64,000 bases of DNA from the NCBI RefSeq assembly GCF_030272615.1, contig NC_081413.1, positions 443,509,038 to 443,573,037 of the forward strand. The letters are read 5' to 3'. Both the position numbers and the translations under genes were made by a program. A model generated the notes under the pieces. The model saw nothing but the letters and a program-made list of their open reading frames with translations. It was not told the DNA's origin and ran no database searches. Shown here piece after piece: positions 55,901 through 64,000 of the stretch (position 1 is its first letter; the number at the start of each line of letters is the position of its first letter). This DNA is from Cryptomeria japonica. Its lineage: Eukaryota > Streptophyta > Pinopsida > Cupressales > Cupressaceae.

Positions 55901-56549
55901 TTTTAATATGCATTAATTAATTTTTTTCACGTATACTTAGAATGAACATTACGACATATCCTAAGAAATATTATCAAATTAATTGCCTAGAATAAAAACA
56001 TATCTTCATTAATGTTTTTCCACATTTATTTTGTGCTATATTTCTTTTAAAATTGTGTAATACATCTGCATCTGTTGTATTCTAGTGCACTAATAGATAA
56101 AACTATACTTGTTAAAAATGAGAATTAACACATCAGATGTCATATTCCCCGAAATATTTTTTATAACACCAAACCTTGAAAAAATCCCTATGATCAAACA
56201 CTCGACTTATTTCTTAAAATAAAACCTAAAATTTTTAAAATCTTCCTATTATTTTGTCTCGGTGATAAATTTTTAATGATCAACCTACTCAAAGATTTTG
56301 TGAACTCGTATGATTTAAATTCAGAAGCTTTACAATCACCTCTAAGAATGTAAGCACCCCAAAATATATAGCCATAGAACAACTGGGTCCCTCTTCAGTT
56401 TTGACCAATATAAATGAAAACATAAAATATTTCAGAGCAAGTCAAGAAAATCATTAAACACTCTCCTCACATAGTTAAAAAGTTTGGTCAGTAATCAATA
56501 AGATCACGCAAAAACTGGGAAAAATAAATTACTAGAAAATGGATGCTAA

Positions 56550-56809
56550 TGATAGCCCAAGCAGAAAATAACAATCTGGAATCTTTGTTACCAAATATAG
56601 AAAAAAAAATGGAAAGAATGGCAATCTGAATATAATTTGTATTCCTGTAAAAGATATGTTATTCAAAATAAAATAAACAAGCAGATATAAAGAGGAGGCA
56701 AAAACAATTGTAAACTTTTATACAAAACTGTCAGAACAAAAAAACCTAATAACATAAACTAATGAAAAATTAATCTAAATAAAACTAAATCCCTGATGAG
56801 ATATTAACA
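56550..56809 (-). repeat. Copia-3 3' LTR
   Basis: On the plus strand it starts TGATAGCCCAAGCAG and ends GAGATATTAACA. Matches 61182-61440 with about a dozen differences by eye. The C-rich polypurine complement (56810-56819) abuts it. Confidence 0.92.
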
Positions 56810-56817
56810 TCCCCCCC

Positions 56818-58388
56818 TTAATCTGAAAGGGTTAAGCCAAGTATTTCTCTGAACTTCTCAAACTTTTCTCGGCCCAAAGCCTTGGTAAGAATATTTGCTA
56901 GTTGATCTGCAGTGGGGCAATATTTAAGGTATATGCTGCCATCTTTCACATGATGCCGAATCAAATAAATCTTTGTATTGATGTTGTTGGTGCGATCATG
57001 AAATACTGTAATTTTAGCCATTTTGATAGTAGATTGATTGTCAACGAAGAATGGAGTTGATGAAATTTTTGGTGTCTACAAGTCTTCAAGAATTCTTCAC
57101 AGCTATAAGATTTACCAAGTTGCTTCAAAGGCAGCCATATGTTCAGCTTCAGAAGAAGAGGCGGTTGGAAGACATTGCTTTTTAGATCTCCAAGAGATGA
57201 CAACAGATCCAAGATACATTAAATACCCAGATGTAGATTTTCCATCTGTGGAATCACCCGCATAATCAGAATCAGAATAGCCAACCAAAGAAAATTGGTT
57301 TGTCTTGGAGTATTTGAGCCCATAGTGTTGAGTACCTTACAAATAGCAAAGAATGTGTTTGACAACTAACCAGTGAGTTTCTCTAGGTTGTTGCATAAAC
57401 CTTGAAAGAACTCCAACAACAAAAGAAATATACAGATGGGTAGTTGTAGCATAAATCAAACTACCAACAAGTTTCCTATAGATAGTTGCATCAACCAATG
57501 CTGAAGGGTCATCTGAAGAGAGCTTAAGATTTTGCTCCATAGGAGTACTAAGGGGCTTACAATCAACCATGCCAAACTTATGCAAAAGTTCACCAATATA
57601 TTTTTGTTGGGTGGTAAAAATAAAATGAGGTGTTTGAGTTACCTCGATACCCAAATAGTAATGAAGATGGCCCAAATCAGTCATATCAAAACCTTGCTTC
57701 AGTTGTTCTTTCACATTTGGAATATTATTCTCGTCAAGACCAGTGATAAATAAATTATCCACATAAACAACAAGATAGACAATAATATTATCAATTTTTT
57801 TAACAAAAAGTGTGGCATCATCAAATTCAAAATGTCGGAAATTCAACTTTAAGAGATACTTGGTAAGTTTTTCATATCAGGCTCGAGGAGCTTGTTTCAA
57901 ACCATATATGATTTGACAAGCTTGCATACCTGATGTTCTTTTCCGTTGACTTCATACCCATCTTGTTGAGTCATATAAACTGATTCTTTGAGATCACCAT
58001 TTAAGAATGCTATTATAACATCCATTCTGTGAATTTTCCACCCATATTGAGCTGCAAGGGCCAAGAAAGCACGAATGGTGGTCCATTTTGCTATAGGTAC
58101 AAAGGTTTCATCATAATCTATGCCCTCCTTTTGAGCATAACCTTTGGCAACAAGTCGGGCTTTGTGTTTGTCAAGTGTACCATTTGCTTTATTTTTATTC
58201 TTGAAAATCCACTTGCAACTAATTGGTTTAGAACCAAGTGGAGGATCAACCAACTCCCATGTGCCATTTTTCAAAAGAGCATCATACTCATCTTGCATAG
58301 CTTTCCTCCATACTATAATATTTTTGGCTTCATTATAGGGTAATGGTTCAGAGTCAATTATAAGATTGAGTTCACCAATGGTCTCCAA
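56818..58388 (-). pseudogene. Copia-3 reverse transcriptase and RNase H
   Basis: ORF 57897-58388 gives WRKAMQDEYDALLKNGTWEL, KARLVAKGYAQKEGIDYDET and IHRMDVIIAFLNGDL. After a frameshift ORF 57337-57846 has LVVYVDNLFITG (the catalytic Asp pair is Asp-Asn, YVDN instead of YVDD), YYLGIEV and YRKLVGSLIYATTT. RNase H follows: SDYAGDSTDGKSTSGYLMYL near 57200-57270, and ORF 56818-57021 ends with YCPTADQLANILTKALGREK, the canonical tail. The altered RT active site alone would stop cDNA synthesis. Confidence 0.9.
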
Positions 58389-58412
58389 GTTATCTGCACT
58401 ATTGGTTTGAGC

Positions 58413-59911
58413 TTAGAGCCTTGCTTTGTAAGAGCTTCTTGTACCTGTTTTACCTATTTCATCAGGTCTTAAATCGTTAAATGTATGTTGGACTTGTTTT
58501 GCCCACTTATGAGAAGACTTTGGTTGCACAAAAGATGTGACCATTTTATTACTAGATGTTGTATTAGTGGTTAATGGTTCAGAGAGTTCAAGCTCATCAT
58601 GATGGGTTTCTTCTTGGTCATTGATTGATAGAGCAACATGAATTAGAAAACTTGGAGATATAGATTCTATATGTGGAATCTCACAAGAGTTTTCTATCCC
58701 AGGAGAAAAATTTGTAAATGTATCAAGCTGTTTGAATTTACATTCATCATTTTCAACAATGTTGGAGGTTTCAACAAATACAACATCACATGTAATAAAG
58801 AAAGTTTTTTTGACTTCATCATACAACCTATATGCTTTGGAAGATTTTGAATAACCAAGAAAAATACACCTAATAATGTGATGTTGCAACTTACTTCTTT
58901 TGTCCTTGGGAATTAAAGCATAGCAAGTGGAACCAAAAATGCGAAGATGTCAAATAGAAGGAGGATATCCAAACCACACTTCATATGGAATAGATTGGTG
59001 TAATGCAGATGATGGAGATATATTATGAAGATAAATTGCAGTTCTTGTTGCTTCAGCCCAAAACTGTAATTTGATTCCTTTAAAATATAACATTGCACGA
59101 ACCATATTCATGATAGTTCTATTCATTCGTTCAACAACACCATTTTCTTAAGGAGTACCTGGAACAGTAAGATAATGTTGGATCCCATTTTGATGTAGAT
59201 AATCCTCAAAAATATAGAAGTAAATTCACCACCATTATTTGTTCAAAGAGTACCAATTTGAGATTGAGCTTGTTTTTCAATCATAACATGAAACCTTTTA
59301 AAAATTTCAAAAGCTTCTGATTTTTGCTACAAGAAATAAATCCAAGTCATGCAACTGTAATCATCAATAAACAACATGAAATACTTTGATCCTCCCACAT
59401 AATTTACTGGTAAAGATCCAAATAAATCAGAATGAATAAGCTGCAATTTTCTTTGTGCTCTCCAAGTGGAGCAAGGAAAATAATTTCTATGTTGCTTGGC
59501 AAGAATACATGCTTCACATTTTCCAATTGTTTTAGGCAAAACAGATAAGCCATCAACACCATTCTTTTGCAGGATATGAATGTTATCATAACAAATATGC
59601 CCAAGTCTTGCATTCCATACAAGGACAGGAGATAGACTACCTTCTTTAGTAAGATATGCAAAATTTTTAGAAAAAGAAGAATTGCCATTTAGTTTTAATA
59701 ATCTCCCATCCTCACGTTTAGTGAATACAACTTGATTATTTGATTGTTTTCTAACAACAACTTGCCCATATTTTAACAAAATAGAGTAGCCTTGTTGCCG
59801 AATCAATACTAGTGATAACAAATTACGTTGCAATTGAGGAATAAATAATACATCATGAAGCATAAAGTCTGGAAGATTAGGCAACTTAAATGGAATAGTT
59901 CCTTTTTCCAA
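58413..59911 (-). pseudogene. Copia-3 integrase
   Basis: ORF 59327-59911 contains PDFMLHDVLFIPQLQRNLLS from the end of the protease region, then VWNARLGHICYDNI (GAG-pre-integrase), CEACILAKQHRNYF, LIHSDLFGSL and YFMLFIDDYSCMTWIYF, the first part of the integrase core. The core then runs through frameshifts (NNGGEFTS near 59240) to 58913. ORF 58413-58889 gives HHIIRCIFLGYSKSSKAYRL, the C-terminal signature, and an acidic linker to the RT. Confidence 0.87.
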
Positions 59912-61022
59912 TAGGTTTGAGACTTGATTTATCAGCTAAATAAATTGGACCACATGCACTTTCATGAAATTCCTCAAAGTAATCATGTCGGAATGAGGAA
60001 TTAGATGCAAAGTCACAAACATAAAGCACATATTGATCACCATCACTATCACAAGCAAATTGGGCCGCTCCTAGAATTTTATCATCTGAATGTTTATCAT
60101 CATTATAAAATTTTGTTTTATCTTTTTTCTTAAAAGTATTTTATTTAAAACTTTCTATCTTATCCCATGACAACTTGCATTCATGTGCTTCATAAGTTCC
60201 TTTTCTACCACATCTTTTACAATATAGATGTTGCCTATCATTTTGATTATCATTTTTCTTCCATTGACCTGTACCTTTGCCTCTATCATTATAACCTCCT
60301 CTTGAAGAGCTCTTATTTAGAGGTTTTCCTTGGTGAGCAAAATAAACATTTTCATTAGTATTATCTATTTTTCTTCCAAAAGCTTTTTCACGTTCAACCA
60401 ACTTTTCAACCAATAAATCAAAATTAATGGTTTTCAATTGGTTACTTGCTTGAAGGGACTCTAGATAAGTAGAATGTGTTGGAAGGAGTGACTTAATAAA
60501 AGAAATGAGATAAATATCAACTTTCCCACTAGCAACATTAACATCTTGTTTTATGGCTCTAATTTCAGAAGCCAAACTCATAACATCACCATTTTTTAAT
60601 TCAAGATTGACCAATTTTAATTGTAACTGAATAAATTCTAATTCTGAATGAGAATCAAATAATTTTTTTAACTTGTCAAGGGCTTCCCAAGAAAATTTGC
60701 ATTCTTGTATATAACAATATACATCTCCATTAACTGAAGCTCTTATCAAAGTCAAGGCTTTTGAATTTTTATAATTCATAATTTCTTTTTCTTTAACATC
60801 TGTTGGTTTTGTAGGTTGGGTATCTCCATCACATATTTTATACCATAAATCATTAAAAATTAATGTATTTTCCACTTTTCTATGCCACTCCAACCAAGTA
60901 TCTTTTCTGGTTAATATTTCCCCAATCAATGAAACAATAGACTGCATTTTAAATTGAAAATAAATGTATATAAAATTTGCACAGTTTGCAAATTTATAGG
61001 ATTGCTCAAAATCTCTTGCCAA
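59912..61022 (-). pseudogene. Copia-3 gag and protease region
   Basis: The gag ORF (60141-61022, first Met of the frame at 61022, likely start at Met 60946, MQSIVSLIGEILTRKDTWLE) has the UBN2-type blocks WEALDKLKKLFDSHSELEFI and LVNLELKNGDVMSLASEIRA, and a Cys/His knuckle CKRCGRKGTYEAHEC. One TAA then leads into DDKILGAAQFACDSD and YVCDFASNSSFRHDYFEEFH. In most Copia elements an Asp-Ser/Thr-Gly protease triplet stands at this place; here the sequence is Asp-Phe-Ala-Ser. A one-base shift in an A run near 59905 separates this from the next ORF. Confidence 0.85.
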
Positions 61023-61168
61023 ACTTTACCAAATATAACAAGATATAAAATTCTTGTAAAAATAAATAAATTGATTTCACCTGAATCAATTTTTGTTTCC
61101 TTATTTTGATTCTGTAGAAAGCTGCAATCTTCAGATGCTTCACCTAAAAATATACTCCAAACTCCAAA

Positions 61169-61180
61169 GCTCTGATACCA
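61169..61180 (-). other. Primer binding site of Copia-3
   Basis: Minus-strand TGGTATCAGAGC (then TTTGG), exact initiator tRNA-Met type, one base after the LTR. Confidence 0.93.
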
Positions 61181-61181
61181 C

Positions 61182-61440
61182 TGATAGCCCAGGCAGAAAA
61201 TAACAATCTCGAATCTCTGTTAGCGGATAGAAAAAAAAATTGGAAAGAATGGCAATCTGAATATAATTTGTATCCCCGTAAAAACTGTGTTATTCAAAAT
61301 AAAATAAACAAACAAATATAAAGAAGAGGCAAAAACAATTGTAAACTGTCATACAAAGCTGCCGGAACAGAAAAACCTAATAAAATAAACTAATGAAAAA
61401 TTAATCTAAATAAAACTAAATCCCTGATAAGATATTAACA
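61182..61440 (-). repeat. Copia-3 5' LTR
   Basis: Plus-strand TGATAGCCCAGGCAG to GATATTAACA. Partner of 56550-56809; shares GCAGAAAATAACAATCT, GGAAAGAATGGCAATCTGAA and AAAACTAAATCCCTGAT. Confidence 0.92.
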
Positions 61441-61667
61441 ACTAAAGTCTCACCTCTAATATCGAGGAGCTCAAAATATCCCCATGAATCCAGTCACACT
61501 TATCCTAGCCCTGAAAAGTTCCACACATAATACAATACTGAGATAATCGATAAGCCAACAGGGTAAAGATATTCTGAGCAGTTAAGATTCATTGATTTCA
61601 GTATAAATGAGCACTTTTTTTCCCATTTGTAATGCTTTTGTTTTTGACCGGTGACTGTTATGTGTAG

Positions 61668-62194
61668 ACGCAAATAGTATTGAAAGAAACCAGGAAAAGA
61701 GTGCTTCAGAACAGGATAAATTGAGAAGAAAAGATTATGAGCAGCGTGTGGGGCAAATGGGCTGCAGAAATCAGAAACCCAAAGGAGAAGATGCAGCCAA
61801 AGCTTATGATGATGCTACTCTAAAATTCAGGGGCAGGAGAGCCAAATTAAACTTTCCAGAGGAACCCTCCCTCTCTTATAAAGCCAGTGTGAATTCACAT
61901 CAGAAAGATGTTGACAATGGTAGCAGTATGAATAATCCAAGATTAACACATTCCTTTTTACCACCAACTCACGAAATGTCAGGCTTGCCGCGGGTGGCCG
62001 CTAATTCTGGCTTGCTTTATTCCGCTCCATGTTTTTCTCAGCTCGCCGACTTTAGTAGGCATATCCAAGTCGTGAATAAAGGTGGAAATGACGGTTACAT
62101 CTCAGCGGTATCCTTGATTTATATGGCAGCAGCGACGCCAGCTGCCTGCATTGTCCATCCGAGATTAGCTCATGATCAGAAGTTTACTTTATAA
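61668..62194 (+). CDS. ERF-B exon 2: AP2/ERF-derived protein with damaged DNA-binding domain
   Basis: Acceptor at 61666-61667 (TGTGTAG). The split codon rejoins as GAC and the frame is open to TAA at 62192-62194. The second half of the AP2 domain is clear: [20 protein letters not shown] followed by LNFPEE. The first half is not: where ERF-A has [24 protein letters not shown] reads QRVGQMGCRNQKPKG, while the +1 frame of the same bases still reads [12 protein letters not shown]. Two deletions (2 and 37 bases relative to ERF-A) sum to 39 and restore the frame. The YRG block is also lost. The tail (SQLADFSRH, SLIYMAAATPAACIVHP) parallels ERF-A. Without beta strands the protein should not bind a GCC box. 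Expressed relic or pseudogene cannot be told from sequence. Confidence 0.75.
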
Positions 62195-64000
62195 TTGTGA
62201 TTTCTACTCAGTCTGAGCAGTTTACCTTTTGACCGGCAAATGCGAGGTCGAGTGGTGAGTGAGTATTAGGTGAGCGCATTTTTCATGATGGAGTCTATTT
62301 AATTTATCAATGCAGAGTATGACAGCCAGACGTATCATACGAATTTATCATTTCTTTTGGCATTTTATTAAATTTAAAAATTCTCCTTGCAGTAAATCTA
62401 TAGTTTCGTTTGGCTCTGTAATGTCATATTGTTTGGACTTTTACATGATTTTCTTACCCTGTGCTATCATTTGGGATTGCTCTTGAAATTACCCATTGTG
62501 CCTATGTTTGTTCCTGAACATGTGGAACTTGAATGACCTATCTCTTCCTGTTAATGGTTGCGCTGAGTTTGAAATGCTTATGTATTTATTGGATAGGCTA
62601 TGGTTTTAAAAGGAGCTGGGCAATGCTCCTTTACTCCACTGCCAATTATGCCATCTTTTCAGCGTTTGCCGCCTTTACATGGCTGCGTCGTGCTTTGTAC
62701 ATGGTTCGTTTTTCTACTGTCTTATGCCATAGTCGATTCTCATTGTGGGTGGCTGCGCAATGATTTGTTGATATGCCTGGATAACATAGCTCCTCTGTGC
62801 CACTCCTCTAGTGCGAGGATGCTGCGCTTTTTTTATGGCTATAGTATCTTTATGACAAATAAAATGAGAAATGTTAATTCAAAATATTTTTATTATTAAA
62901 AATTATATCATGGAATATAATAAACTACTATATGTTGATTTAAAAATAAATTAAACTTATATCATGGAATATAATAAACTACTATATGTTTATTTAACTA
63001 CTACTAGTTTGAATTCTCAGTTACATTCAAACTTCCAAAATCTATTATTGTTTATCTAAGAAACAAGATTAAACCCGTTTTATTTTGAAGTTCCCAAAGA
63101 GATCCACATTACTGTAACCAACTTTAGCTAATTAAAACTTGTTTTGATAAATTATTAGGTAAAAAAATATCAATAAAAAAAACTCAATTATTATTGCAAA
63201 ACTTTCAACTTTGTTTTATCCAAACTACTTACAAGATTTTGAGGTTGTTACAAAAAATATGCCTTTTCTATAAAAAGGAAATAAAATGTTGTTTCTTCAA
63301 CCTCGATGTTGTTTCTACTTCTAAAACAAATATCATGTGAATTCACTATAATCCTTAAAACGAGATTTATTACAAAATCAATTTATGACCTAGTCTATTC
63401 AACTCCACTACTCTTGGTCTCTACCTACTACAACTAATTTAATTTTGATTGATGTTTTTCAATAACATTAGGTCCACATAATATAGTTAAACATATTTTC
63501 AAAAAAAAATTATAATAGATTCAAATGAATGAACTTTGTTTAAATTTCCAAGTGTAAAATTTACAACTCCAATTAACAAGAACATCACAATCAATTTTGT
63601 AATCTATTAAGAGTTATATAGTATAAATCTATAGTTTAACATTCACAAATTTAAATACATAATTTACAACACTTTTCAAAACCGTAAAACTAAGAACACT
63701 AAACTTTTTATTATTTAACACTTATTAGTACTTACCGCTAAGTGAAATTACAAAATTGTTTTTCTTGAATCTAATTGGCTCAAATGATTTACATATTATT
63801 ACCCGATTTCTGGATCCACTTTCTAAATGAATTTTTTTAGTTAATTTTTAAGTCATTATTTAAAATAATGTTTAGTATGTTTTAATTTTCTTCTCAAATT
63901 ATTTAAATATTTTATCTAAATCTTTAAATCTTTTAAAGCCTTATTTTAGTTATCCTCATAATTTGATAATATAAATATATATGTTTGATAAATATATTAA
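62195..64000. other. 3' flank of ERF-B and AT-rich intergenic DNA
   Basis: 62195-62870 is the probable 3' untranslated region and flank; overlapping ORFs at 62533-62899 have no recognisable motifs. From 62870 on the sequence is very AT-rich without a gene. Confidence 0.5.
62903..62996. repeat. Short direct repeat
   Basis: TATATCATGGAATATAATAA with CTACTATATGTT(G/T)A occurs at about 62905-62940 and again at 62958-62993, period about 53 bases, nearly identical. Confidence 0.85.

Larger units (their letters stand above)
56550..61440 (-). mobile_element. Copia-3: Ty1/Copia retrotransposon with short LTRs, in the ERF-B intron
   Basis: 4.9 kb on the minus strand. LTRs are 61182-61440 (5') and 56550-56809 (3'), about 260 bases each. 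PBS is at 61169-61180; the polypurine tract AAGGGGGGGA precedes the 3' LTR. Flanks are GCTAA (56545-56549) and ACTAA (61441-61445), a target duplication with one change. gag, protease, integrase, RT and RNase H follow in Ty1/Copia order. Several stops and frameshifts make it inactive, but overall preservation is good. Confidence 0.92.

Noticed and set aside
62533-62899. Overlapping 76- and 99-codon ORFs after ERF-B
   Set aside because: Two frames of the same DNA, no recognisable motif, located in the probable 3' flank.

Overview
This window looks like a stretch of a large, AT-rich, repeat-filled seed-plant nuclear genome. Nested LTR retrotransposons, an L1-type LINE, plant AP2/ERF exons with plant-style introns and old degraded elements point to a plant. 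Element density and the style of the elements suggest a gymnosperm, possibly a conifer, but that is inference. I see no rRNA, convincing tRNA, CRISPR array or bacterial feature. Nearly all coding capacity belongs to transposable elements. The only host-like genes are two related AP2/ERF transcription-factor copies, ERF-A and ERF-B, and both are damaged.

Layout. 0.1-4.9 kb: remnant Ty3/Gypsy element with a minus-strand gag between two ~740-bp direct repeats. 5.9-31.7 kb: one L1-type LINE (ORF1, endonuclease, start of RT, zinc-finger and RNase H tail) broken twice. The first break is Copia-1 (8343-22950, target duplication AAACA), which itself contains the minus-strand Copia-2 (11140-18387, target duplication TCTTT). 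The second break replaces most of the RT with a fragment carrying an unrecognised ORF, and that ORF is split by N1 (23855-30373, target duplication GAGGC). N1 is a non-autonomous LTR element with a coiled-coil/zinc-knuckle gag and a second ~1,097-codon ORF, but no pol. 33.0-37.6 kb: a possible LTR, then ERF-A, whose AP2 domain is split by a 1.79-kb TRIM-like element with perfect CTCGG duplications, PBS and PPT. 39.2-40.9 kb: LTR plus a gag fragment related to N1. 40.9-46 kb: minus-strand Ty3/Gypsy gag-pol. 46.4-46.8 kb: plant-mobile-domain remnant. 47.9-50.1 kb: two head-to-tail LTR-like copies. 52.6-62.2 kb: ERF-B, two exons separated by an ~8.8-kb intron that holds an ancient Copia relic and the well-bounded Copia-3 (56550-61440). 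62.2-64 kb: AT-rich sequence without a recognised gene.

How the parts relate. Insertion order can be read from nesting: LINE, then Copia-1, then Copia-2; and LINE, then the unknown fragment, then N1. N1 shares 32 identical bases with Copia-2 across the polypurine tract/LTR junction, and U5 motifs with several Copia LTRs here, so it was probably mobilised by Copia enzymes supplied in trans. ERF-A and ERF-B share exon 1, a phase-1 intron and exon 2, so they are duplicates. ERF-B keeps an open spliced frame although two indels totalling 39 bases wreck the front of its AP2 domain. All coordinates and alignments were read by eye; percentages and ages were not computed.
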